Notes: generated by a model not told the origin, from the letters alone. A stretch of DNA of 64,000 bases from Acinetobacter sp. ANC 5054 (GCF_002135295.1 NZ_NEGG01000003.1:216413-280412), one strand, 5' to 3'. Positions 6,971 to 16,288 are shown, counted from the first letter of the stretch. Translations and numbers: made by a program.

Positions 6971-8441
6971 TTTGATAATTTAATAATTCAAGACAATGCT
7001 GAATGGTTTTGCCAATTCGTGCCTGTGTCTCGATTAACGTTATTTTCGGCCATGTTGCACGCTCACCTTCGCGCTGAAGGACTTTAAATAAATACGGGCG
7101 TGGGTTTTGCAGCATATAACTATAATGTCGCAAACCGTATTTACCGACAATGTTTACATCACCATAGTAGCGTTGATCTACTACGCCATAACCATGATCG
7201 AGTAAGCGGCGCACAGGTGGAATACTGCCTGCACGCTCACGTGCAAAATCCATCACCCCTTTACTGATTACCTTGCCTTGACGACGGACAATGCGCTCTG
7301 GCCAACTCAACATACTTTTGCGGAAACGTGCTGCATCATCTTGCATAAACGGCACAATGTGTGGATTGACCTGACTGGCAATGCTGTAATTAATATTATA
7401 CAAGCGTGCCATTTTCTCCTGAGGAAAATCACTACGTACACTACCATCTACCCAGCGTGTTGCAGACATATATGGGGTTAATTGCCCATCATAGCGTTTA
7501 CTGGTCAAACGAACAGGAGGAAATAATATAGGGACTGCACATGATGCAAGTACAGCACTCCACACCAATAAGTCTGGTGAGGTATAGGCATTCATGATTC
7601 TTGCATCTTGCGATGCATCATAAGGTGCGACAGCAATATTAATATGTAAACCAGATTGCTTATAAGCTTCAGCAAAAGTGAGATTACCTAAATTCTCAAC
7701 CAAGAATTTTTTAAGATACTTCACATCTGCCAAGCCACCATTGCCATGGATCAACTCACTTAATTTTCGAAAATGAAATGCTTCACTAAAGAAGTTTTGT
7801 CCATTGATTAAATTTACAAAATCTGACGGCTTAGAAACACCCAACATCCCTGTCATTATTGCGCCAGCACTTGAGCCTGAGAGCACTTTGGGCAATAAAT
7901 CTTGTTCCATAAGCGCTTTGCAGACCCCTGTATGAAACAACCCGAGAGTAGATCCACCCGAAAACATTAAAACAGGTTGCCCATAAGCTTTTTGACTTTG
8001 TTCAAAGAATTCAATTTTTTGCTGTGCATTTAAACAGGTACATTCGGCTGATGCGATATAAGCCAAACTTTGACTAACTTCTTCTACATAATCTTCAATA
8101 ATTTTTTTGGTCCCCACATACGCTTCTGTAAACAATAAAGGATGTGCGATATTCCCTACATCATAAGTCAGCCCTTCACTTAAAATGTACATGAGGTCGC
8201 GGGTACGTTTTTGCGAGCGGTAACGTTTTAGTAAACTTAAGCGATGGGAAATAATTTCTGCATCAAAATAAGGTGAACAATTATCTAGTTTCCACTCTTG
8301 TGCACCCGATTGCTCATCAATTTTCAGTGCGATACTTTTCCATTCTTCATAGCATTCAGCATGTTCAAGCTGACGTTTTAATTTTTTTATACGATATGCC
8401 TGATGCGGATTAATATTTCTTGAAAAATCGTTAAACAACAT
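6930..8441 (-). CDS. Patatin-like phospholipase with an N-terminal DUF3336-type region
   Basis: The 503-residue protein has the patatin core: oxyanion motif GGSTLG (162-167), nucleophile motif GSSAG with Ser191, and the dyad motif DGS with Asp332. Residues 1-155 resemble the DUF3336 region found before patatin in Tgl3/Tgl4-type lipases. No signal peptide is present, so it acts in the cytoplasm or at the inner membrane face, probably hydrolysing phospholipid or triacylglycerol. It ends inside the kinase-like gene, suggesting one operon. Catalytic residues are intact; substrate is inferred from the family only. Confidence 0.9.
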   Translation of the reverse strand: MLFNDFSRNINPHQAYRIKKLKRQLEHAECYEEWKSIALKIDEQSGAQEWKLDNCSPYFDAEIISHRLSLLKRYRSQKRTRDLMYILSEGLTYDVGNIAHPLLFTEAYVGTKKIIEDYVEEVSQSLAYIASAECTCLNAQQKIEFFEQSQKAYGQPVLMFSGGSTLGLFHTGVCKALMEQDLLPKVLSGSSAGAIMTGMLGVSKPSDFVNLINGQNFFSEAFHFRKLSELIHGNGGLADVKYLKKFLVENLGNLTFAEAYKQSGLHINIAVAPYDASQDARIMNAYTSPDLLVWSAVLASCAVPILFPPVRLTSKRYDGQLTPYMSATRWVDGSVRSDFPQEKMARLYNINYSIASQVNPHIVPFMQDDAARFRKSMLSWPERIVRRQGKVISKGVMDFARERAGSIPPVRRLLDHGYGVVDQRYYGDVNIVGKYGLRHYSYMLQNPRPYLFKVLQREGERATWPKITLIETQARIGKTIQHCLELLNYQNEPNQQHAEFIAV

Positions 8442-8631
8442 GACTATCCCTCAGCGCATTTTTATGTGTTTACTACGCTAGCTTTATAACAACTTTTTCG
8501 TTGTTCGAATAGCGTAGATCTGACCGAAAAATCAGTTAAATTTGACATATTTTGCATAATATAGCAGCCTATTTGATGTACACTGAATGATATACACCAA
8601 CCTACAACAAGACTGCACAAGCTGAATCATC

Positions 8632-9504
8632 ATGGCAACAATTGATTTACCTGACAACATCCTGCAAACACTTTCTACTGTACTTTTACAATTACAGCAA
8701 AACCTTCCTGCTTTAAAACAGTCTCCCGACTTTTCAAGTATTGCTTACAAGTGGCAAGATCAACAACTTAAAGCCATCCATCAGCCTAAAGTTATGTATT
8801 TGGATGATTTAAAAGGCATTGAACGTCAAAAAGAAAAAGTTATTCAAAATACTTTACAGTTTTTAAATGGTCTGCCTACCAATGATGTCTTATTGACAGG
8901 TTCACGCGGAACAGGAAAATCATCCATTGTTCGTGCCTTATTGACTCAGTATGCTGAAAAAGGGTTACGTTTAATTGAAATTGAACGTGATGATTTATCC
9001 GATTTACCATTAATTCAGCAACTGATTGCTGACCGTCCTGAAAAATTTATCGTTTATTGTGATGATTTGGCATTTAATGCAGAAGATGAAAATTATCGCA
9101 GCTTAAAAAGTGTGCTTGATGGTTCATTACAATCGGGTTCAACTAATTTTATTATTTATGCGACCAGTAACCGCCGTCATTTACTGCCTGAGTTCATGCA
9201 TGAAAATACCCCAGTTACTAAGGTTGATGTCCCGCAATATACTGAGTTACACCCTCAAGAAGCAATTGAAGAAAAAATTTCTTTATCTGATCGCTTTGGT
9301 ATGTGGCTGTCATTCTACCCTATGGATCAAAAGCTCTACTTAGAAATTGTTGAGCACTATTTGGCGAAAGCATCTATGCCTTGGACTGAAGAAGCCCGTG
9401 CCGAAGCGCTACGATGGTCGCAAGGACGCGGACAGCGTTCTGGCCGTGCGGCATATCAATTTTCGAAGCATTGGATTGGGTCAGAGCAACTTAAAAAATC
9501 TTAA
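8632..9504 (+). CDS. DUF815 family AAA-type ATPase
   Basis: A 290-residue ATP-binding protein with Walker A GSRGTGKS (90-97), a Walker B-like strand FIVYCDDLAF (139-148) and a sensor segment ATSNRRHL (177-184). This arrangement and the KGIERQK segment before the Walker A motif match the DUF815 family of AAA proteins, whose role is poorly defined. It has no membrane segment. It is divergent from the patatin gene and closed by a strong terminator, so it is a single-gene unit. Confidence 0.88.
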   Translation: MATIDLPDNILQTLSTVLLQLQQNLPALKQSPDFSSIAYKWQDQQLKAIHQPKVMYLDDLKGIERQKEKVIQNTLQFLNGLPTNDVLLTGSRGTGKSSIVRALLTQYAEKGLRLIEIERDDLSDLPLIQQLIADRPEKFIVYCDDLAFNAEDENYRSLKSVLDGSLQSGSTNFIIYATSNRRHLLPEFMHENTPVTKVDVPQYTELHPQEAIEEKISLSDRFGMWLSFYPMDQKLYLEIVEHYLAKASMPWTEEARAEALRWSQGRGQRSGRAAYQFSKHWIGSEQLKKS

Positions 9505-9520
9505 TGCAGACTAAAGATAA

Positions 9521-9550
9521 AAAAGAACCGCAATAGCGGTTCTTTTTTAT
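9521..9550. terminator. Bidirectional terminator between the DUF815 gene and the amidase gene
   Basis: AAAAGAACCGC AATA GCGGTTCTTTT is a perfect 11-bp stem flanked by A and T runs, serving the convergent genes on both sides. The stem sequence is repeated at 13285-13316. Confidence 0.92.
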
Positions 9551-9577
9551 TGAATATTACAAATGACTCGTTAATTC

Positions 9578-10921
9578 TTAATCCTGACAAATCGGTGGCA
9601 GCACAGAACGAATATTTAAACCATTGGCAATCTTCTGCACGGTATGCATCACATCACCATCATTCGCTTGATATGAAACCAACTGAATACCCATTGGCAA
9701 GCCGCTTACACTCTGAGCAATCGGAAAAGCATAACTTGGTGCATCTAAATAGTTAAATGGACGTGTATATTCACCCACATGACTAAACTCGGTATCCGTT
9801 GAGCTCGATATAGCTGCAAGGAATGGACTTACAGGAAACAGTAAACATTGACCGTTTAACGAGGCTTTAAACGATTGCTGAAATTTAGTTCGTTCAGCAA
9901 TCAATGACTCGTATTTTTCCTGTGAAATACTCTTACCGCGTAGCACACGTTGGCGAACCAATTCCCACATCGTTGTTTCAGCATTTTCAGCTGTATCGCC
10001 ATGATATAAATAACTTTCATAGGCAATAATGTCAGATGTTCGATCTGAAAGATCATGAAAATCAAAATGTGCAGGCGGTTGCCAGTTTTTAATTTCAACC
10101 CCTAAAGACTCAATACGTTTTAGCCCTTCGCGCCAAAGCGTTAATACTCCAGGCTCAAGCGGATATGGAAATGCAGATTCATCTAAGGCATAAATTACAT
10201 TTTCACTTGATGCCGTATCGGTATTTGCATCCGTCAATAAATTCACTAATGCACTAATGTCGTCTGCAAAACGAGCAAATGGCCCTAAAGTATCTAAAGT
10301 TTTAGATAAAGGCACTGCACCCGTGTCGGCAATTTTATGGGCTGAAGGTTTAAATCCAAATATGCCATTCAATGCTGCTGGTGTACGAATCGAACCACCT
10401 GTATCACCACCAAATGCCAACGGACTGAGTCCACAAGCAACAGCAACAGCTGAACCTGAAGAAGATCCACCCGGCGCAAATTGCTGTTCTGCCCACGGAT
10501 TTTTAGGTGTGCCCTGCATTGGATTTTGCCCAGACAAACCAAATGCCAACTCGGTCATTTTGGTTTTACCTAAAATCACAAAACCTAAATCCTGTAACTG
10601 ATCAGCCAGCGCACAATTTGCTTGCACTTTTTGATCGAGATAAACCGTACCTGCATGCGTGATATGACCCGCCACATCCAGATTATCTTTCAATAAAATT
10701 GGAACACCATGAAATGGACTCAATCGTGTTCCTTGCTGAAGCAACTCATCTAAATATTTTGCCTGTTGCAAAGCTTCGGTTTCGAATAGCTCTGAAATAC
10801 AATCTAGATGTTTAAATGTTTGGTTTCGATCAATATAAAATTGAACTGTCTCTACTGAAGTTATCTTTTTGCAGGCAATCTGACGACCTAGCTCAAGTGC
10901 AGATAAATTCACAATATTCAT
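9578..10921 (-). CDS. Amidase signature family hydrolase
   Basis: The 447-residue enzyme carries the amidase signature: Lys78 in ILLKDN, cis-Ser153 in GGSSSGSA and nucleophile Ser177 in GGDTGGSIRTPA; the 99- and 24-residue spacings match the Ser-cisSer-Lys triad of the family. It hydrolyses an amide to an acid and ammonia in the cytoplasm; the substrate cannot be read from sequence. Its ATG overlaps the stop of the MFS gene by four bases (ATGA), so transport and hydrolysis are translationally coupled. This suggests uptake and use of an amide, probably under the divergent Lrp-type regulator. Confidence 0.9.
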   Translation of the reverse strand: MNIVNLSALELGRQIACKKITSVETVQFYIDRNQTFKHLDCISELFETEALQQAKYLDELLQQGTRLSPFHGVPILLKDNLDVAGHITHAGTVYLDQKVQANCALADQLQDLGFVILGKTKMTELAFGLSGQNPMQGTPKNPWAEQQFAPGGSSSGSAVAVACGLSPLAFGGDTGGSIRTPAALNGIFGFKPSAHKIADTGAVPLSKTLDTLGPFARFADDISALVNLLTDANTDTASSENVIYALDESAFPYPLEPGVLTLWREGLKRIESLGVEIKNWQPPAHFDFHDLSDRTSDIIAYESYLYHGDTAENAETTMWELVRQRVLRGKSISQEKYESLIAERTKFQQSFKASLNGQCLLFPVSPFLAAISSSTDTEFSHVGEYTRPFNYLDAPSYAFPIAQSVSGLPMGIQLVSYQANDGDVMHTVQKIANGLNIRSVLPPICQD

Positions 10922-12213
10922 TTTATATCTTCCAAACCTTTTCCTGCCGTTTCAGGCATTTTAATAAATGTGATTAATGTTAATAATGCGCCAACCAATA
11001 CCATAAAGTAGAAGTAATCTTGTTTACCAATACTTTGTAGCCAAGTCAGTACATAAGGTGTTGTGCCGCCAAGTAAAGCCACCATCAAATTGTAAGGTGC
11101 GCCAATGCCAACTGCTCGAACTTCTGTCGGAAACTGTTCAGACATGACCGCTGGGCCAATGGCTGTATATAAAGCATATAAAACCAATCCAAAAAGCTCG
11201 ACCAATAAAATAGATGCAAAAGTGCCATCCATCCATTTAATGATTGGATAAAAGAAAACTAAATATCCCACGGCAAATACGATCAACTGCGGTTTACGAC
11301 CAATTTTGTCTGATAGCCAGCCAAATACAGGCTGACACAGCATGAAAATAATTAAGCCAACAGTATTTGCAGCAAAGGCTGTTTGTGGCTCTGCACCTAA
11401 AACTTTAATGGCATAGGTCGGGACATAAACCACAAAAATATAGAATGCAAATGTCGTTAAGATAGAAATACCGACAATACGAAGCGTTTCTTTCGGATGA
11501 CGTTTAATCAGTACGGCCAAAGGATTTTTCACAGATTCTTTTTTATGGGTCATTTCGCTATCAGGTACTGATTTACGAATCCACATTCCTACTAAGCCAC
11601 CAATCGCACCTAAAATAAACGGAATACGCCATCCATATTCGCTCATTTGCGATTCAGACAAAGAACTAGTTAAGCCCCAAGCAAGACCTGATGCCATCAA
11701 AATACCAATTGCTGAACTAAAAAACATAAAGCTCGAATAGAATCCACGTTTATGTTTTGGTGCCATCTCTGAAAGATAGGTTGCCGCTGAGGCGAACTCA
11801 CCGCCCAATGATAAACCTTGAAGTAATCGCGCTAACACCAAAATAATCGGCGCAAAAATACCAATCGATTCATAGGTTGGTGAAAGACCAATCATTAATG
11901 ATCCGCCTGCCATCATGATGATGGTTGCGGCTAAAGCGGCTTTTCGACCATAGCGGTCAGAAAAGATGCCCAATACGATTCCACCCAGTGGTCGCATAAA
12001 GAAACCAACAGCAAAAATTGCGAAGGTCGCAAGCAATGATGCCGTTGGATCATCTGATGGGAAAAATTGTTTCGCGAAAAATACCGCAAAAGTTGCATAA
12101 ATCGTCCAATCGAACCATTCAATGGCATTTCCTACAGTTCCTGCAAGAATAACTTTCTTTTGTGATACATTTCCCTGAGTGGAAATTGAGTTTTGCATTT
12201 TTGACTCTTCCAT
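10918..12213 (-). CDS. MFS transporter of the metabolite:H+ symporter (MHS) family
   Basis: The 431-residue protein shows about 12 membrane segments and the MHS signature: GNAIEWFDW near the start, the loop 2-3 motif SDRYGRKAA, and LLQGLSLGGEFASAATYLSE. Relatives import carboxylates, betaine or shikimate with protons. A second ATG at 12198 is preceded by GGAAGAG and may be the true start. It is the first gene of a two-gene operon with the amidase, and its substrate is presumably that enzyme's substrate or a relative of it. Confidence 0.9.
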   Translation of the reverse strand: MEESKMQNSISTQGNVSQKKVILAGTVGNAIEWFDWTIYATFAVFFAKQFFPSDDPTASLLATFAIFAVGFFMRPLGGIVLGIFSDRYGRKAALAATIIMMAGGSLMIGLSPTYESIGIFAPIILVLARLLQGLSLGGEFASAATYLSEMAPKHKRGFYSSFMFFSSAIGILMASGLAWGLTSSLSESQMSEYGWRIPFILGAIGGLVGMWIRKSVPDSEMTHKKESVKNPLAVLIKRHPKETLRIVGISILTTFAFYIFVVYVPTYAIKVLGAEPQTAFAANTVGLIIFMLCQPVFGWLSDKIGRKPQLIVFAVGYLVFFYPIIKWMDGTFASILLVELFGLVLYALYTAIGPAVMSEQFPTEVRAVGIGAPYNLMVALLGGTTPYVLTWLQSIGKQDYFYFMVLVGALLTLITFIKMPETAGKGLEDIK

Positions 12214-12230
12214 AAGCGTCTCATTTAATA

Positions 12231-12300
12231 TTTAGACATAAATACGGGTTGTATTTTATTTTCTAGACTTAAATTAAGATTATAATTAGTTTTTAGACAA
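12231..12300. promoter_or_regulatory. Divergent promoter region with three TAGAC repeats
   Basis: TAGAC occurs at 12233, 12264 and 12294, i.e. 31 and 30 bases apart, about three helical turns. The repeats fill the 97-base gap between the MFS gene and the Lrp-type regulator. Phased sites are expected for an Lrp-type multimer, so this may be its operator; binding is inferred. Confidence 0.4.
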
Positions 12301-12310
12301 GTCAATCATC

Positions 12311-13282
12311 ATGAGTGAATCTTTTAGTTTCGATGAAATCGATACTGCATGCATCAAAGCTCTTATTTCCAATCCGAGAGGATCATGGCGTGAATTGAGT
12401 CAGATTAGTGATGTCCCTGAAAAAAAGCTGTCTCGACGTCTGGGTAAATTGCTAGATGATCAAGTTATACGCACCGCGATTGAGTTGAATCCAGTGGTAG
12501 CCAACAAGGGCTACACGGTTCATGTGTGGATCAGTGTGAAATTTGGCAAGGAAAAAGAAGTTGCGCAATTTTTTGCAAATCGTCCAGAAGTGCGTATTGT
12601 CTTTCTAACCACTGGACTTGCCGACATTTTCCTTGAAATTGGATTAGAAAAAGCCGCTGATCTTTCTGTTTGGATGCATGATTTTGTTACGCAAATCCCA
12701 GATATTAAAACCGTAGAAACACAAGCCGTGTTAAAACCCTTTACTTGGGCCAGTAAACCCAAAGCTTTAGATGGTACAAGCGATAAAAACGTCAATTTTA
12801 GAAGCTTGACTGAAACTGAATTAAAACTGATTCAGGCTCTGTCGATTGATGGGCGTTCATCCATTAAAAGTTTGGCAGATCAAATTGAACTCAGTGAACA
12901 TAAAACGCAGAAATTACTAAATGATTTATTGGAAGAAGGCATTTTCAATATTCGTGTTGATGTTGAACCCAGTTTGATGGGTTTTAAATCCGAAGCTATT
13001 ATTTTGATTAAAGCCCGTCCTGATGCGGCAAATCAAATTGCCAAAACCTTGTCGGAACTTAAAAACACCCGTTGCCTATTTGGCATTAGTGGAGATTCAC
13101 AATTTTTCTGGCATGTCCTATGTAATGATTTAAGTGATTTATGGAAGCTCATTACTGAAGATCTTGGCAATTTTGAAGGAATTCAATCCTGTAATACCAA
13201 CATGGTGACTTTGGCCTTAAAACGCGCAGGATTTATGCGAAAAGTGAGCAGTGCACAATTATTTTCAAATTTAGATTCTTAG
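12311..13282 (+). CDS. Tandem Lrp/AsnC-type transcriptional regulator
   Basis: At 323 residues it is twice the usual Lrp/AsnC length. Residues 8-145 form a first module (HTH about 9-55, then a RAM-like strand-rich domain with HVWISVKFG and FLTTGLADIFLEIG). Residues 165-310 form a second (HTH about 167-213, then AIILIKARPDA and CLFGISGDSQFFWHVL). Lrp proteins bind DNA as multimers and sense amino acids through RAM domains. It is divergent from the MFS-amidase operon and is its likely regulator. The second module is more diverged and might have lost DNA or ligand binding. Confidence 0.88.
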   Translation: MSESFSFDEIDTACIKALISNPRGSWRELSQISDVPEKKLSRRLGKLLDDQVIRTAIELNPVVANKGYTVHVWISVKFGKEKEVAQFFANRPEVRIVFLTTGLADIFLEIGLEKAADLSVWMHDFVTQIPDIKTVETQAVLKPFTWASKPKALDGTSDKNVNFRSLTETELKLIQALSIDGRSSIKSLADQIELSEHKTQKLLNDLLEEGIFNIRVDVEPSLMGFKSEAIILIKARPDAANQIAKTLSELKNTRCLFGISGDSQFFWHVLCNDLSDLWKLITEDLGNFEGIQSCNTNMVTLALKRAGFMRKVSSAQLFSNLDS

Positions 13283-13284
13283 AC

Positions 13285-13316
13285 AAAAAAAGAACCGCAT
13301 TTGCGGTTCTTTTTTG
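13285..13316. terminator. Bidirectional terminator between the Lrp-type gene and tsaD
   Basis: AAAAAAGAACCGCA TT TGCGGTTCTTTTTT is a long perfect stem with A/T flanks serving both convergent genes. Its core AAAAGAACCGC is the same as in the terminator at 9521. Confidence 0.92.
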
Positions 13317-13345
13317 CTTGAATGCATTTAACGTTTTAGAAGTAA

Positions 13346-14362
13346 TTAAGCTTCATTTGGATTACTTAGCTCAGTCATTGGCCAGCGCGGTGTCGTTGTA
13401 ACAGACAAACCATCATGTTGCCCTGCTTTTAAGCGTTGATAGCCAGCAAACGCAATCATCGCACCATTATCCGTACACAATGCAGGTTCAGCATAAAACA
13501 CAGTTGCACGTATTTTGGCTAGGTCCGCTTCAAGACGTTCACGTAAACGTTTATTGGCACTTACACCACCTGCAATCACTAAACGTTTTAAACCTGTTTG
13601 TTTCAAGGCTTTCACTGATTTTTTAACTAAAGTATCAACCAAAGCTTCTTGGAATGATGCAGCAATATCAGCTTCACGACCTTCGCCTGTCACTTTTTTC
13701 AATTGCACAGAAACAGCAGTTTTCAAGCCGCTAAATGAAAAATCTAAACCTTGATGCAACATTGGACGTGGGAATGCAAATGCATTGATGTCACCTTCCA
13801 CAGCCAATTTTGAAATATTAGGACCACCCGGATAAGGCAAACCCATCATTTTCGCGACTTTATCGAAAGCCTCACCTGCCGCATCATCAATTGATTCGCC
13901 CAGTAATTCATACTGACCAATACCATAAGCCGCCATTAATTGGGTATGCCCACCCGAAACCAATAAGGCAACAAATGGAAATTCTGGCGGAGTTTTAGAC
14001 AACAAAGGTGCCAACATATGACCTTCCATATGATGCACACCAATTGCTGGTTTATTTAGTGCAAATGCCAAAGTTCGACCAAACAATGCGCCTGTCATTA
14101 ATGCACCCATTAAGCCCGGACCACGTGTATAGGCAATCGCATCAATTTCTGATTTTTCAATTTTACTTTCTTCAAGCAATTGATTAATCAAAGGAATAAG
14201 TTTACGCACATGATCACGAGATGCTAACTCAGGTACCACACCACCATATTCTGCATGCAGTTTGATTTGGCTATACAATACTTGTCCGCGTAATCCTTGC
14301 TCACTATCGTAAAGTGCGAGTCCTGTTTCATCACACGAAGTTTCCAAGCCTAAAACGATCAT
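13346..14362 (-). CDS. tsaD: tRNA N6-adenosine threonylcarbamoyltransferase
   Basis: Transfers the threonylcarbamoyl group to A37 of ANN-decoding tRNAs, working with TsaB and TsaE. The start is set at 14362 because [14 protein letters not shown] is the canonical N-terminus; an upstream in-frame extension of 33 codons is not expected. This gives 338 residues, the family's usual size. The metal-binding motif HHMEGH puts the histidines at residues 111 and 115, as in E. coli. VSGGHTQL and the [10 protein letters not shown] segments are present. It is divergent from rpsU, a common arrangement. Confidence 0.97.
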   Translation of the reverse strand: MIVLGLETSCDETGLALYDSEQGLRGQVLYSQIKLHAEYGGVVPELASRDHVRKLIPLINQLLEESKIEKSEIDAIAYTRGPGLMGALMTGALFGRTLAFALNKPAIGVHHMEGHMLAPLLSKTPPEFPFVALLVSGGHTQLMAAYGIGQYELLGESIDDAAGEAFDKVAKMMGLPYPGGPNISKLAVEGDINAFAFPRPMLHQGLDFSFSGLKTAVSVQLKKVTGEGREADIAASFQEALVDTLVKKSVKALKQTGLKRLVIAGGVSANKRLRERLEADLAKIRATVFYAEPALCTDNGAMIAFAGYQRLKAGQHDGLSVTTTPRWPMTELSNPNEA

Positions 14363-14508
14363 TAAACTGCCTATTACCCATTTCAAAATATTGCGAAACC
14401 TATTATAGACTTGTGATATGAGATGTAAATGAGTAAAATACTGACCTTCACTTGTGATCAAGGGTAATTCGACCCGAGATCTTATCCATAACTTAATGAG
14501 GATTCTTC

Positions 14509-14724
14509 ATGCCACAAGTTAAATTGAAAGAAGGCGAACCAGTAGACGTAGCTATCCGTCGTTTCAAACGTTCATGCGAAAAAGCAGGTGTTCTTGCTGA
14601 CGTTCGTAAACGTGAATTCTACGAAAAACCTACTCAAGAACGTAAACGTAAAAAAGCTGCTGCTGTTAAACGCTACCAAAAGAAATTGGCTCGCGAATCA
14701 GTACGTACTACTCGCCTTTACTAA
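14509..14724 (+). CDS. rpsU: 30S ribosomal protein S21
   Basis: The 71-residue product is highly basic and follows the S21 pattern throughout: [20 protein letters not shown], then [19 protein letters not shown] and a lysine/arginine-rich C-terminus. S21 binds the small subunit near the anti-Shine-Dalgarno region and supports initiation. A TGAGGA ribosome site is close upstream of the ATG. It is followed by yqeY; dnaG and rpoD, which often follow rpsU, are not in this stretch. Confidence 0.98.
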
Positions 14725-14763
14725 GATTAATTTGTGATTGATTGACTAACCTGGACAAGATAA

Positions 14764-15210
14764 ATGACTACTTTAAAAAACCAAATAACTGAAGTTTTAA
14801 AAGCAACTATGCGTGCTAAAGAAATGGCAAAGTTAACGGTAATACGTAGTCTACAGGCAGCAATCAAACAAATCGAAGTCGATGAGCGCATAGAGCTTGA
14901 CGATAAGCAAGTTCTTGCGGTCATTGAAAAGCAAATCAAACAACGCAAAGAATCGGTTAAAGCCTTTTTAGGTGCCAACCGAGATGATTTAGCTAGTAAG
15001 GAACAAGCCGAAATCGAGGTTTTATCTCAATTTCTACCAGAAGCTATGACTGAGGAAGAACTTGATTCCATCATTGCGCAAACGATTACTGCGCAAGAAG
15101 CTACTAGCATGAAAGATATGGGTAAGGTGATGAACTCTCTACGTCCGCTCATAGCCGGACGTGCCGATCCTGCACAAGTTTCAGCTAAAATTAAAGCGAA
15201 ACTCTCTTAA
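14764..15210 (+). CDS. yqeY: GatB/YqeY domain protein
   Basis: The 148-residue helical protein starts LKNQITEVLKATMRAKE and contains ERIELDDKQVLAVIEKQIKQRKES and LSQFLPEAMTEEEL, all typical of the YqeY family. The C-terminal segment resembles the tRNA-binding tail domain of GatB, but the catalytic part of GatB is absent; the role is unproven, perhaps in tRNA metabolism. It lies 39 bases after rpsU on the same strand and is likely cotranscribed. Confidence 0.93.
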   Translation: MTTLKNQITEVLKATMRAKEMAKLTVIRSLQAAIKQIEVDERIELDDKQVLAVIEKQIKQRKESVKAFLGANRDDLASKEQAEIEVLSQFLPEAMTEEELDSIIAQTITAQEATSMKDMGKVMNSLRPLIAGRADPAQVSAKIKAKLS

Positions 15211-15234
15211 TCTTTCAAAGATATATTGTTTGAT

Positions 15235-15274
15235 TTGGTCTATTTAAGTGCTGCTTTGACTTAAATAGCCAAAT
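15235..15274. terminator. Long hairpin between convergent yqeY and GNAT genes
   Basis: TATTTAAGT and ACTTAAATA pair over 9 bp, extended by TTTGG / CCAAA with one bulge, around the loop GCTGCTTTG. It lacks a T run but sits exactly where both genes end. Confidence 0.45.
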
Positions 15275-15317
15275 TATCCAGCCTCATAATTATTCTAAAT
15301 TACTCTTCAATTTTAAA

Positions 15318-15881
15318 TTAATCTGCTTTTTCTATTTTATACTGACAAATATCTCTTAAACTCCCATCTACTGGGTTTTGCATTGCTGCATCTTTAATTT
15401 CAATGAGTTTAAAATCAGCTCGCTCACACAAAGCTCGCGCCAAATTATTATCAGCATCCACATACGCCAACAATTGCTGAAATGAAAATTTATTCAATAG
15501 CGTTGAAATGAATAACTGAAGCGCCTGTGTCATATAGCCTTGCTGTTTATATTGTGCATTTCCCCAGAATCCTACAGCAGCAGAATTTGCTTTCCAATCG
15601 ATTTGATGTATATCCATCACCCCAATAAAGTTTTGATTATCCAAAGTACGAATCACATAAACAAAGTTTTCTTGATCCAGTGCCGCAACCACCCTAGAGC
15701 GACAAAAAGCTTGCGAGGCTTCTAGACTCGGTGTTGCCAATGCCCAAGGTAGACTCGCGGGAAATGCTCGTAACTCATTTAAACTCAACTGTATAGCTTT
15801 AAAGAGTTCATCTGCATCTTTGAGTTGAATTAAAGCGAGTTCGATATTCTGATTGGTTATTTTAAAATCATCGAAATGCAT
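15318..15881 (-). CDS. GNAT family N-acetyltransferase (RimJ/RimL type)
   Basis: The 187-residue protein follows the RimJ/RimL-type acetyltransferase layout: IELALIQLKDADELFKAI at the start, a central VYVIRTLDNQNFIGVMDIHQI strand pair, AVGFWGNAQYKQQGYMTQAL with the acetyl-CoA contact region, and NLARALCERADFKLIEI near the end. It would acetylate an amino group of a protein or small molecule in the cytoplasm. The pyrophosphate loop YKQQGYMT departs from the usual QGKGxG/A form but is common in this subgroup. Substrate unknown. Confidence 0.85.
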   Translation of the reverse strand: MHFDDFKITNQNIELALIQLKDADELFKAIQLSLNELRAFPASLPWALATPSLEASQAFCRSRVVAALDQENFVYVIRTLDNQNFIGVMDIHQIDWKANSAAVGFWGNAQYKQQGYMTQALQLFISTLLNKFSFQQLLAYVDADNNLARALCERADFKLIEIKDAAMQNPVDGSLRDICQYKIEKAD

Positions 15882-15928
15882 TTTTATCCAGAAAAAAAAT
15901 CGTCAGAAAAACAAAATTTGAATTTGAT

Positions 15929-16288
15929 CTATTTTAAAGTGCATTGCACATTATATTTTTTAAGTAATTGCATTTCTTTGCTCGCCATAACCTGCTGCAC
16001 AACATCTTGTTTATTCATATTGCGATATTCACGGTCAATAAAAGCGCGGTTTTCATCTGCAGCGCGATAAAGATCATTTACATAAACTTGTACAATGCCA
16101 CAATATTGTGCTTGTTGCAGTGAAGTAAAACCTTGCTGCTGCGGATCTAGACTCATAAAAAATTGACGCGTATCTTTTTTATATTTTTCATTGATATCAT
16201 TTACAGCCAACACATATTGTTCTGCACTTGCTGCATAAAGATTAAAACCAATACCTGATAATAAGATTGCATAAATAATTTTTTTCAT
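15929..16288 (-). CDS. Small periplasmic protein of unknown function
   Basis: The start is placed at 16288, where KKIIYAILLSGIGFNLYAAS makes a clean signal peptide cut after LYA. ATG codons at 16297 and 16306 are alternatives. The mature part of about 100 residues is helical (EQYVLAVNDINEKYKKDTRQF) with two cysteines (YCG near the middle and QCTLK at the end) that could form a disulphide. I do not recognise the family. It lies downstream of bepA on the same strand, but with a 150-base gap. Confidence 0.65.
   Translation of the reverse strand: MKKIIYAILLSGIGFNLYAASAEQYVLAVNDINEKYKKDTRQFFMSLDPQQQGFTSLQQAQYCGIVQVYVNDLYRAADENRAFIDREYRNMNKQDVVQQVMASKEMQLLKKYNVQCTLK

Noticed and set aside
14363..14461. 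33-codon N-terminal extension of tsaD
   Set aside because: Family members start at MIVLGLETS; the extension overlaps the divergent promoter region.
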